A DNA stretch of 64,000 nucleotides from positions 1,988,144 through 2,052,143 of the forward strand of contig NC_009380.1 in the NCBI RefSeq assembly GCF_000016425.1, read 5' to 3'. Shown piece after piece: positions 25,720 through 33,775 of this stretch (its first letter is position 1; the number at the start of each line of letters is the position of its first letter). A program made the translations under genes and the position numbers. Under the pieces are notes generated by a model. It did no database searches. It worked only from the letters and a program-made list of their open reading frames with translations, and was not told the origin of the DNA. The DNA is from Salinispora tropica CNB-440. GTDB lineage: Bacteria; Actinomycetota; Actinomycetes; Mycobacteriales; Micromonosporaceae.

Positions 25720-26487
25720 TCAACGTTCGACGTTGCGGTGCTTACTGCGCAGGCGGAACGGCATCAGGGCACTCTCAATCTTGGTGGCGGTGGTCATCTT
25801 CGAGGTGCCGTCTCGCCGCTCCTCGAACCGGATCGGCACCTCAAGGATCGTGTGCCCCAGCTTCGTGGCCAGGTAGTGCATCTCCACCTGGAAGCTGTAC
25901 CCGTTGGACTGCACCCGCTCCAGGCCGATGTCGCGCAGCGCGTCTGCCCGCCAGATCTTGAAACCGGCGGTGAGGTCCCGGATCCGTACCCGCAGCAGGG
26001 TGTGTACGTACAGGTTCGCCCAGCCGCTCAGCGCCCGCCGGTAGAGCGGCCAGTTCTCGTCCAGCTCGCCGCCCGGCACGTAACGGGATCCGATCACCAC
26101 ACCGGCCTGGGTGGACAGCAGCGCGCCAAGCATGCCCGGAAGCGCGTCCGGTGGGTGGGAGAGGTCGGCGTCCATCTGCGCCACGAACTCGGCGCCGCCG
26201 TCGAGGGCCCGCCCGATGCCGTCGACGTACGCCCGGCCCAGGCCCTCCTTGCCGGTCCGGTGGACGACCTCGATCCGGCCCGGGTGCTCGAGGGCCAGCT
26301 TGTCCGCGACCTCGCCGGTTCCGTCCGGTGAGTTGTCGTCGGCCACGAGGACCTTCAACCCGGGCAAGGGCAGCGCGAGTAGCTGTTCGACCAGCGCTGG
26401 AAGGTTGCCCACCTCGTTGTAGGTCGGCACCACCACAGTCAGGCGCACGTCCCGCCAAGGCGGCGGCAACTGCACGGGTTCACTCAT
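25720..26487 (-). CDS. Polyprenol monophosphomannose synthase (GT2)
   Basis: The 255-residue GT2 enzyme has VVVPTYNEVGNLP, LVADDNSPDGTGEVAD and the DXD-type DADLSH motif, closely matching dolichol-phosphate mannose synthase and the catalytic Ppm1 domain of actinobacteria. It makes polyprenyl-phosphate mannose from GDP-mannose, the mannose donor for extracytoplasmic glycosylation of lipoglycans and proteins. The separate acyltransferase (Lnt) domain of mycobacterial Ppm1 is absent here. AAGGAT lies about 8 nt before the ATG. It is divergent from the heptose cluster and may supply a related envelope pathway. Confidence 0.92.
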   Translation of the reverse strand: MSEPVQLPPPWRDVRLTVVVPTYNEVGNLPALVEQLLALPLPGLKVLVADDNSPDGTGEVADKLALEHPGRIEVVHRTGKEGLGRAYVDGIGRALDGGAEFVAQMDADLSHPPDALPGMLGALLSTQAGVVIGSRYVPGGELDENWPLYRRALSGWANLYVHTLLRVRIRDLTAGFKIWRADALRDIGLERVQSNGYSFQVEMHYLATKLGHTILEVPIRFEERRDGTSKMTTATKIESALMPFRLRSKHRNVER

Positions 26488-26895
26488 GTCGGAAATCCTT
26501 GTTTCGCGGACTTGGCTCCCTGCGAGGGTAGCCAGTACCCCTGTACGTCGTGTGACTGCTCCCTGGCGTTGGCCCGGCCCACGCGTCTGTCAACGCCCAG
26601 CGCCGCCTCGGGGACACGCTCGGTTACCGAAAGACCCCACCGTGGGGCAGTCGGGCACATTCTGCACGAACACCGGCGGCGCGCCGAACCGGCACGCGGG
26701 GTGACCGGCGGCCGGGTTAGCTTCTCGGGGGCGGCGGGTAAGTTCACCGCGGGGCCGAGACCGCATCAGGTTATCGCGCCCGCGGTGTGGCCTCGGCGGT
26801 GCGGCGCTGGGTCTTCGACCCGATCCCTACGGCGTTCCCCAAGGCCAACAGCGTTTACTCCCCGGGGCGCCGGGAACCCGCCGGCCGTGCCACAG
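26488..26895. other. Divergent intergenic region upstream of the heptose cluster
   Basis: About 408 nt lie between the divergent mannose synthase gene and the first heptose gene. The plus-strand frame remains open through it, but the translation is Arg/Pro-rich and unlike the downstream HAD domain, so it appears non-coding. No clear -35/-10 pair could be picked out. It must contain promoters for both directions. Confidence 0.4.
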
Positions 26896-28668
26896 GTGGA
26901 GCCGGATCAGCGTAGGTCGGCCCGGGTAGGAGCCCGCTCCGGCCGGGGTGGTGGGGTTCCCCGCCTCTTCGATGCGGTGTTGCTGGATCGGGATGGCACC
27001 CTCATCGAGGACGTGCCGTACAACGGGGATCCGCAGCGGGTACGGCCGATGCCAGGGGCGCGGGCGGCGCTGGATGCGCTACGCGCGGCGGGCTTGCGGC
27101 TGGCGGTGGTGACGAACCAGTCCGGGCTGGCCAAGGGGCTGTTCACCGAGGCGCAGCTGGGCCTCGTACACGCCCGCGTTGAGCAGTTGCTCGGCCCGTT
27201 CGATGCCTGGCTGGTCTGTCCGCACGACGACGAGGACCGGTGCGACTGCCGCAAACCCGCGCCCAAACTGATCCACGCCGCCGCCCGTCGGCTCGGCACC
27301 ACCCCGCAACGGTGCGTTCTGATCGGTGACATCGGCCGCGATGTCACCGCTGCCCTGGCTGCCGGTGCCCAGGCGGTGTTGGTGCCCACGCCGGTGACCC
27401 GATCCGCCGAAACCAGCGCGGCCCCGTGGGTCGCCGAGGATCTGGCGACCGCGGTAGCCGAGATTCTTCGCCGGCAGACCGCCATCGCCCCGCCCGCCGA
27501 CCGGCCTACCGCGCCATCGGTGGCCCCGCCGTCTCCGGTCGCTGTGGGGACAGTCTCTCCGCCCCCGGTCGGTGCTGGGCCGACTCGGTCGTCGCGCCCC
27601 GGCGGAGGCACCGGAACCGTCCTCGTCGTCCGCTCCGACTCAGCTGGTGATGTCGTCGTTACGGGCCCGGGGATTCGGGCTGTCGCCGCCCACGCGCGCC
27701 GGGTCGTCCTCTTGTGTGGACCGCGGGGCCGCGCCGCCGCCGACCTCCTACCCGGCGTCGACACCGTCGTCGTGCATCAACTGCCCTGGATCGACCCCGT
27801 GCCCGCACCGGTCACCGGCCCGGACATTGCCGCGCTCACCGCCACCCTCGCCGCCATCAACGCCGACGAGGCAATCATCTTCACCAGCTACCACCAGTCC
27901 CCCCTTCCTCTGGCACTGCTGCTGCGTACCGTCGGCGTCGAGCGGATTAGCGCGATCAGCGACGACTACCCCGGAAGCCTGCTCGACGTCCGCCACCGCG
28001 TTCCGGTCGGCGTCCCCGAGCCCGAACGCGCGCTCTCGCTCGCCGCTGCCGCTGGTTACCCCCTACCTCCCGATGACGAACCGGCCCTGCGGCTGCGGCC
28101 AGTGCCGCCGCCGCCCGCGCGGGCGGGCGTACCGGGCTATGTGGTGCTACATCCCGGATCGGCGGCGCAGTCCCGGGGGCTGCCACCCGACCTGGCAGCG
28201 GACATCGTCCGGACCCTGGTCGAGGCAGGACACCGAGTCGTGGTCACCGGTGGTCCGGACGAGGTGGCGCTGACCGCCCAGGTGGCCGGCGGAATCGCTG
28301 TTGACCTCGGTGGCGGGACTGAGCTGGCCGACCTGGCCGCGATCGTGGCCGGTGCCGCCGCAGTGATCGTCGGCAACACCGGTCCTGCCCATCTCGCCGC
28401 CGCCTACGGCGTGCCGGTGGTCAGCCTCTTCGCCCCAACCGTCCCGTTCGGTCAGTGGGGGCCGTGGCGGGTGCCGACCGTTCGGCTCGGCGATCCGGAC
28501 GCCCCCTGCCGCGGCACCCGCGCCGCCACCTGTCCGGTGCCCGGTCACCCGTGCCTGAGCGGGATCCGGCCCGGGGAAGTGCTGACCGCGCTGACCCTGC
28601 TCGGCGTAGCGCCGACCCGACCGCCGATGCTGGCTGAGGCCGCCACCCTGGCCGGGAGCGGCCGATGA
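26896..28668 (+). CDS. Fused GmhB-like HAD phosphatase and GT9 glycosyltransferase
   Basis: The 590-residue protein joins two enzymes. Residues about 20-195 form a HAD-IIIA phosphatase like D,D-heptose 1,7-bisphosphate phosphatase: LLDRDGTLIEDVPYNG nucleophile motif, VVTNQSG, the Zn ligand set CPHDDEDRCDCRKPAP and IGDIGRDV. After a Pro-rich linker, residues about 235-575 form a GT9 heptosyltransferase-type domain (VLVVRSDSAGDVVVTGPGIR, VVLHPGSAAQSRG, VGNTGPAHLAAAYGVPVV). It would dephosphorylate heptose bisphosphate and transfer heptose or a related sugar. The GTG start at 26896 is tentative; GTG at 26887 is possible and neither has a good ribosome-binding site. The stop overlaps the next gene by ATGA. 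Confidence 0.85.
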   Translation: MEPDQRRSARVGARSGRGGGVPRLFDAVLLDRDGTLIEDVPYNGDPQRVRPMPGARAALDALRAAGLRLAVVTNQSGLAKGLFTEAQLGLVHARVEQLLGPFDAWLVCPHDDEDRCDCRKPAPKLIHAAARRLGTTPQRCVLIGDIGRDVTAALAAGAQAVLVPTPVTRSAETSAAPWVAEDLATAVAEILRRQTAIAPPADRPTAPSVAPPSPVAVGTVSPPPVGAGPTRSSRPGGGTGTVLVVRSDSAGDVVVTGPGIRAVAAHARRVVLLCGPRGRAAADLLPGVDTVVVHQLPWIDPVPAPVTGPDIAALTATLAAINADEAIIFTSYHQSPLPLALLLRTVGVERISAISDDYPGSLLDVRHRVPVGVPEPERALSLAAAAGYPLPPDDEPALRLRPVPPPPARAGVPGYVVLHPGSAAQSRGLPPDLAADIVRTLVEAGHRVVVTGGPDEVALTAQVAGGIAVDLGGGTELADLAAIVAGAAAVIVGNTGPAHLAAAYGVPVVSLFAPTVPFGQWGPWRVPTVRLGDPDAPCRGTRAATCPVPGHPCLSGIRPGEVLTALTLLGVAPTRPPMLAEAATLAGSGR

Positions 28669-29642
28669 ACATCCTGCTCTGGCATGTGCACGGCTCCTGG
28701 ACGACGTCGTTCGTCCACGGTAAGCATCGCTACCTGGTGCCCGTCACCCCCGACCGCGGCCCGGACGGCCGGGGTCGGGCCCGTACCTACCCGTGGCCGG
28801 ACAACGCGGTCGAGATCACCCCGCCGGAACTGGCCACCGCCGAGGTGGATCTGGTTCTTCTGCAACGCCCCGAGGAAGAGGCCCTGGCCACGGAGTGGCT
28901 GGGCCGTCGGCCGGGCCGTGACATCCCGGTGATCTACGTCGAGCACAACACCCCGAAGGACGGCGCGGTGCCGAACAGCCGACACCCGATGGCCGACCGG
29001 GATGACCTGCTGATCGCTCATGTGACCGCCTTCAACCAGCTCTACTGGGACACTGGCGGTACCCGAACCACTGTGGTGGACCACGGGGTCGTGCCGCCGA
29101 CGGTCTCCTACAGCGGCGAGCTGGACCGGCTCGCGGTGGTCATCAACGAGCCGATGCGCCGGTGGCGGGTCACCGGTACGGACCTGCTGCCCCGGTTCGC
29201 CGAGATCGCGCCGCTGGACGTGTTCGGCCTGAAGGTGACCGGGCTCGCCGACCGGCTTGGGCTGCCCGCCGACCGCGTGACCAGTCACGACGACCTACCC
29301 CAGGCGCGGATGCACGCCGAGTTGGCTCGGCGGCGGGCCTATCTGCACCTGTGCCGCTGGACGTCGCTCGGGCTGAGTCTGATCGAGGCGATGACGATCG
29401 GTATGCCGGTCGTCGCGCTCGCCGCCACCGAGGCCGTGATGGCGGTGCCGCCCGGGGCCGGCGCCCTCGCCACCCGGGTCGATGACCTGCTCACCGCCAC
29501 CGGTCAGTTGTTGGCGGATCCCGCGGGTGCCCGCCGGGCGGGGGCCGTCGCCCGCCGCGCCGCCCGCGACCGGTACGGCCTTGACCGTTTCCTCACCGAC
29601 TGGGACCGGCTGCTGGAGGAGGAAGTATGCGGATCGCGATGA
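28665..29642 (+). CDS. Glycosyltransferase, GT4-like
   Basis: The 325-residue protein has a GT-B-like layout. The N-terminal half contains VIYVEHNTPKDGAVPNSRHPM, and the C-terminal half contains SLGLSLIEAMTIGMPVVALAATE, corresponding to the donor-binding region of GT4 enzymes. The first glutamate of the usual EX7E motif is a threonine here, so catalysis or donor use may be unusual. The ATG overlaps the upstream stop (ATGA), and its 3' end overlaps the next gene by 16 nt, which places it firmly in the heptose operon. Acceptor and donor are unknown. Confidence 0.8.
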   Translation: MNILLWHVHGSWTTSFVHGKHRYLVPVTPDRGPDGRGRARTYPWPDNAVEITPPELATAEVDLVLLQRPEEEALATEWLGRRPGRDIPVIYVEHNTPKDGAVPNSRHPMADRDDLLIAHVTAFNQLYWDTGGTRTTVVDHGVVPPTVSYSGELDRLAVVINEPMRRWRVTGTDLLPRFAEIAPLDVFGLKVTGLADRLGLPADRVTSHDDLPQARMHAELARRRAYLHLCRWTSLGLSLIEAMTIGMPVVALAATEAVMAVPPGAGALATRVDDLLTATGQLLADPAGARRAGAVARRAARDRYGLDRFLTDWDRLLEEEVCGSR

Positions 29643-30847
29643 TTTCGGAACACGCCAGCCCGCTCGCGGTCCTCGGCGGGGAGGACGCCGGCGGCCAGAA
29701 CACGCACGTCGCCGAACTCTCCGCAGCGCTCGCCGCGGCCGGCCACGAGGTCCGGGTCTACACCCGCTGGGACGCCGTTGACCTGCCGGGGACAGTTCGC
29801 TGCCCGGACGGGTACGAGGTGGTCCACGTCCCGGCGGGCCCGGCCCAGCCGCTGGCCAAAGATGCCCTGCTCCCACACATGCGGGAGTTCAGCCACTGGC
29901 TGACGGATCGTTGGCGCGGCGATCAGTGGACGCCGGAGGTGGTTCACGCTCACTTCTGGATGAGTGGCCTCGCCGCGCTTGCCGCCGGCCGGAAGACGGG
30001 CGTGCCGGTGGTGCAGACCTACCATGCGCTCGGCGTGGTGAAGCGGCGGTACCAGGGCGTACAGGACACCAGTCCGGCCCGTCGCATCGGGTACGAGCGG
30101 CAACTCGGCCGATCGGTGGACCGGGTGATCGCGCAATGCCAGGACGAGGTCGGCGAGTTGGTCCGGATGGGGGTGCCCCGGTCGCGGATGACGGTCGTCC
30201 CCTCCGGAGTCAACCTGCGTACCTTCGCCCCGTTGGGTTCCGCCGCTGAACGCGACGACGGCCGCCCCCGCATTCTCACCGTGGGGCGGCTGGTCGAGCG
30301 GAAGGGGTTCCAGACCGTGGTCCGGGCGATGGCCCACGTGCCGGAGGCGGAGTGCGTGGTGGTCGGCGGTCCACCGGCCGGGCTCCTCGAAACCGACCCG
30401 TACGCGGGTCGGCTCCGCGCCCTGGCGCGTACCTGCGGGGTGGCTGACCGGGTCAGGCTGGCCGGCGCGGTGCCCCGGGAGGAGATGGGCCATTGGTACC
30501 GGTCAGCGGACCTGCTCGTGGCCGCGCCGTGGTACGAGCCGTTCGGGCTGACCCCGCTCGAGGCGATGGCGTGCGGCGTGCCGGTGGTGGGGACCGCGGT
30601 CGGGGGGATCCGGGACACGGTGGTGGATGGGGTGACCGGCGACCTCGTGCCCGCCCGGGATCCCCGGGCGCTCGGTGCCGCGATCCAGCGGCTGCTCGAC
30701 GACCGGATCCGCCGGTTCGCGTACGCGGCGGCGGCGCTGGACCGGGCTCGGGAGCGCTACGCGTGGGCTGCCACGGCGGAACGGCTGGTGGAGGTCTACG
30801 GCGACGTGGCGGCCGTCGGCCGGGCGACCCGGGTGGTGGCCGGATGA
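29627..30847 (+). CDS. Glycosyltransferase family 4
   Basis: The 406-residue GT4 enzyme starts MRIAMISEHASPLAVLGGEDAGGQ, contains HAHFWMSGLAAL, the VGRLVERKGFQTVVRA phosphate-binding segment and a complete EX7E motif in EPFGLTPLEAMACGVPVV. It resembles MshA/sucrose-phosphate-synthase-like transferases, which is a similarity of fold, not proof of mycothiol synthesis. GGAGGAGGAAG directly precedes the ATG, inside the previous gene. It is translationally linked to both neighbours (GATGA overlap with the SIS gene). Confidence 0.88.
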   Translation: MRIAMISEHASPLAVLGGEDAGGQNTHVAELSAALAAAGHEVRVYTRWDAVDLPGTVRCPDGYEVVHVPAGPAQPLAKDALLPHMREFSHWLTDRWRGDQWTPEVVHAHFWMSGLAALAAGRKTGVPVVQTYHALGVVKRRYQGVQDTSPARRIGYERQLGRSVDRVIAQCQDEVGELVRMGVPRSRMTVVPSGVNLRTFAPLGSAAERDDGRPRILTVGRLVERKGFQTVVRAMAHVPEAECVVVGGPPAGLLETDPYAGRLRALARTCGVADRVRLAGAVPREEMGHWYRSADLLVAAPWYEPFGLTPLEAMACGVPVVGTAVGGIRDTVVDGVTGDLVPARDPRALGAAIQRLLDDRIRRFAYAAAALDRARERYAWAATAERLVEVYGDVAAVGRATRVVAG

Positions 30848-31584
30848 CGCCGGCCCGGTCGCTTCTGGAGGAACACCTGGCGGGCCTCGCCGCCGCGCTG
30901 CCGTCGTATCGCCGGGCCGCCCGGCGACTCCCCGCCTGGGGAGCCGAGCTCGCCCGTACCGTCGCCGGCGGTGGTCGGCTGCTGGTGGCTGGCAACGGCG
31001 GTAGCGCCGCCGAGGCGCAACACCTCACCGCCGAACTCGTCGGCAAACTCCGTACCGACCGCCAGCCCTTCTCCGCCATCGCCCTGCACGCCGAGACCAG
31101 CGCCCTTACCGCCATCGGCAACGACTACGGCTACGACCAGGTCTTCGCCCGTCAGGTCCACGCCCACGGCCGCCCCGGGGACATCCTCCTGCTGCTGTCC
31201 ACCAGTGGCCGGAGCCGGAACCTCCTCCAGGCGGCGCAGGCCGCCCACCAGGTCGGCCTGCGTTGCTGGGCGCTGACCGGACCCGCCCCCAATCCGCTGG
31301 CCGACCTCTGCCACGAGACCCTCGCCGTCCCCGCGCCGGACGGGCAGATCGTCCAGGAACTGCACCTGGTCACCAGTCACCTGCTCTGCGAGTACGCCGA
31401 GCAGGCGCTGCCGGTGGTCCTGGCCGCCACCGCAGGCACGACGGACAGGCCGCCGGTGGCAGGGACGCCGTTGACCGGCCTGGAAGCCGAGGTGCCGTCC
31501 GACCTTCCAGCCGCCGGGCCGGTACGGACCGGGGTCGAGGTGGTCCCGGAGGGCGGGCAGCAGGTCGAGGGATTGAGGAGGTAA
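30844..31584 (+). CDS. gmhA: D-sedoheptulose 7-phosphate isomerase (SIS domain)
   Basis: GmhA converts sedoheptulose 7-phosphate to D-glycero-D-manno-heptose 7-phosphate, the first step to ADP-heptose. The SIS domain is clear: LLVAGNGGSAAEAQHLTAEL, the ALTAIGNDYGYDQVFARQV segment, LLLSTSGRSRN and a C-terminal QELHLVTSHLLCEYAEQAL. It is 246 residues, about 50 longer than E. coli GmhA owing to a C-terminal Pro/Gly-rich tail. The ATG overlaps the stop of the upstream transferase. Its position between the GmhB-like fusion and HldE supports the heptose role over other SIS functions. Confidence 0.9.
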   Translation: MTPARSLLEEHLAGLAAALPSYRRAARRLPAWGAELARTVAGGGRLLVAGNGGSAAEAQHLTAELVGKLRTDRQPFSAIALHAETSALTAIGNDYGYDQVFARQVHAHGRPGDILLLLSTSGRSRNLLQAAQAAHQVGLRCWALTGPAPNPLADLCHETLAVPAPDGQIVQELHLVTSHLLCEYAEQALPVVLAATAGTTDRPPVAGTPLTGLEAEVPSDLPAAGPVRTGVEVVPEGGQQVEGLRR

Positions 31585-31586
31585 GT

Positions 31587-33092
31587 GTGAGGGGACCTCT
31601 GGTGGTGGTCGGCGACACCCTGCTCGACCGGGACGTGGAGGGGGCGGTGAACCGGCTCTGCCCGGACTCGCCGGTGCCGGTGCTCGACGAGACCTCGTCC
31701 ACCGACCGGCCCGGCGGTGCCGGCCTGGCCGCGATGTTCGCGGCGGCTGCGCCGGATACCGAGGTCGTCCTGGTGACCGCCCTGGCCGACGATGCCGGCG
31801 CCGCGCGGCTCAGCTCGCTTCTCGCCGCGGCCGGAGTGCAGGTGTATGCCCTCGGGCTGGCCGGTGGGACTCCGGAGAAGGTCCGACTGCGGTCGCAGGG
31901 CCGGGTCCTGCTGCGCCATGACCGCGGTGGTGCTGTCGGTGAGCCCGGCCCTCCGGCTGAGGCGGTGCTGCGGGTCATCGCCGGGGCCGCCACGGTGCTG
32001 GTCAGTGACTATGGCCGCGGAGTCGCCGGGCAGCCCGCACTGCGGGCGGCGCTGGCCGGCACCCGGGCGCCGGTGGTCTGGGATCCGCATCCCCGGGGGC
32101 CGGCCGCGCTGCCCGGGGTGCACCTGGCCACGCCCAACGAGTCCGAGGTGCGGGAACTGGCGAAGGTGCCGCCGGGCGAGACTCGGCTGGTGACTGCGTC
32201 GCGGGGGGCGCTGGAGTTGCGTCAGCGGTGGCGGGCCCGGGCCGTCGCGGTGACGATGGGCGGCGATGGCGCGCTCCTCTGCCACGCCGGGACGACGCCG
32301 CTGATCGTGCCCGCGGTTTCCACAGCGGACGGTGATACCTGCGGTGCGGGGGATCGCTTCGCCGCCACCGCCGCCATCGCCCTGGCACAGGGTGCGTTGG
32401 TCTCCGAGGCGGTGCAGGAGGCGGTTGCCGAAGCGTGCGCGTACGTGGCGGGCGGGGGAGTGGCGAGCATGCTGCCGCCACCGGTTGGGCCGTTGCCATC
32501 AGTGGTGCCGGGCGTCCCGGCCGAGCGGGTCGGCGTGGCGGCTGCCGCCACGGTGGTCTCCGAGGTCCGCGCCGCCGGCGGCACCGTCGTCGCGACCGGC
32601 GGCTGCTTTGACCTGCTGCACGCGGGGCACGTGGCGACCCTGCAGGCCGCCCGTCAACTCGGCGACTGCCTGGTGGTCTGCCTCAACTCCGATGCCAGCG
32701 TCGCAGCGTTGAAGGGTCCGGACCGGCCGGTGATGCCGCAGGGCGACCGGAGCCGCCTACTTGCCGCGTTGAGCTGCGTCGATGCGGTCATGGTCTTCGA
32801 CGATCCGACTCCGCAGGCGGCCCTGACCTGGCTGCGGCCCGACATCTGGGTCAAGGGGGGTGACTATGCCACCGGCGGTGGAGAGTCGGTGCTGCCGGAG
32901 GCGGACCTGGTGCGGCGGTGGGGCGGGCACACCGTGGTGGTGCCGTACCTGGACGGGCGCTCGACCACCGAGATGATCGCCGCAGCGCACCAGCGGGGTC
33001 GCGCCAGCACATCGGCGTCAACCGCAGTGCTGCGGCCAGACCCGCCAGCTGGGGTGGCGACCCGGCCGCACCGGTCGGCGGGGATCCGATGA
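31587..33092 (+). CDS. hldE: Bifunctional heptose 7-phosphate kinase / heptose 1-phosphate adenylyltransferase
   Basis: The 501-residue protein has both HldE halves. The N-terminal PfkB-type kinase has VVGDTLLDRDVEGAVNRLCP, RPGGAGLAAM and DTCGAGDRFAAT with the catalytic Asp. The C-terminal nucleotidyltransferase has TGGCFDLLHAGHVATLQAAR, LNSDASVAALKG, RPDIWVKGGDY and DGRSTTEMI. It phosphorylates heptose 7-phosphate and, after phosphatase action, adenylates heptose 1-phosphate to ADP-D-glycero-D-manno-heptose. The GTG start has GAGGAGGT 4 nt upstream of its codon. Downstream SDR overlaps by ATGA. Confidence 0.93.
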   Translation: MRGPLVVVGDTLLDRDVEGAVNRLCPDSPVPVLDETSSTDRPGGAGLAAMFAAAAPDTEVVLVTALADDAGAARLSSLLAAAGVQVYALGLAGGTPEKVRLRSQGRVLLRHDRGGAVGEPGPPAEAVLRVIAGAATVLVSDYGRGVAGQPALRAALAGTRAPVVWDPHPRGPAALPGVHLATPNESEVRELAKVPPGETRLVTASRGALELRQRWRARAVAVTMGGDGALLCHAGTTPLIVPAVSTADGDTCGAGDRFAATAAIALAQGALVSEAVQEAVAEACAYVAGGGVASMLPPPVGPLPSVVPGVPAERVGVAAAATVVSEVRAAGGTVVATGGCFDLLHAGHVATLQAARQLGDCLVVCLNSDASVAALKGPDRPVMPQGDRSRLLAALSCVDAVMVFDDPTPQAALTWLRPDIWVKGGDYATGGGESVLPEADLVRRWGGHTVVVPYLDGRSTTEMIAAAHQRGRASTSASTAVLRPDPPAGVATRPHRSAGIR

Positions 33093-33775
33093 ACGCCGGG
33101 TACACGGTCCTGGTGACCGGTGGGTCGAGCGGGCTGGGCGCAGCGGTGGTATCGGCGGTGGCCGAGGCGGGTGGGCGACCACTGGTGTTGGACCGCCAGC
33201 CTCCGGCGGATGGGGTGCCGTGGGCGGCGTGCGATCTGGCCGACACCCGGGCAGCCGAGGCCGCCACCCGAGAGCTCGTCGAGGACAACGGGGGCTTGGA
33301 CGCCGTGGTGACGGCAGCCGGAATGGATGTACCGGGTCGGCTGGCCGATCTGCCGGGGGAGGTCTGGGATCGGATCGTCACGGTTGACCTACTCGCCACC
33401 GCCGCCGTCATTCGGGCAGCGCTGCCGTTCCTTGAGGCGTCTCGGGGCCGGATTGTCACCGTCGCCTCGACGCTGGGGGTCAAGGCGGTCAGTGACGCGA
33501 CGGCGTACTGCGCGGCCAAGTTCGGCGTGGTCGGATTCACCCGATCCCTCGCCGCCGAGCTCGCCGGCCGGGTTGGCGTGACCCTGCTCATCCCCGGTGG
33601 CATGCGTACTGCCTTCTTCGACGATCGTGACCCGCAGTACCGACCCGGGCCCGACGCGATCCTCAATGATCCCGCGGACACCGCCGCCGCGGTCATGTTC
33701 GCCCTAACCCAACCCGTTGGCAGTGCCGTCCGGGAACTGGTGGTCTGCGCCGAGCAGGAGTCTTCCTACCCGTGA
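33089..33775 (+). CDS. Short-chain dehydrogenase/reductase
   Basis: A classical SDR of 228 residues with TGGSSGLGAAVVSAVAEAG for NAD(P) binding, the catalytic YCAAK tetrad region, a Ser in VASTLG and a PGGMRTAFF segment. It is not an extended-type epimerase such as HldD, so C6 epimerisation to ADP-L-heptose is not expected from it. In the operon context it may oxidise or reduce the heptose, a nucleotide-sugar or an aglycone (inference). Both ends overlap neighbouring genes by 4 nt. Confidence 0.88.
   Translation: MNAGYTVLVTGGSSGLGAAVVSAVAEAGGRPLVLDRQPPADGVPWAACDLADTRAAEAATRELVEDNGGLDAVVTAAGMDVPGRLADLPGEVWDRIVTVDLLATAAVIRAALPFLEASRGRIVTVASTLGVKAVSDATAYCAAKFGVVGFTRSLAAELAGRVGVTLLIPGGMRTAFFDDRDPQYRPGPDAILNDPADTAAAVMFALTQPVGSAVRELVVCAEQESSYP

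Noticed and set aside
33089..33775. SDR as the missing HldD epimerase
   Set aside because: HldD is an extended SDR of about 310 residues; this protein is a 228-residue classical SDR with a different C-terminus.
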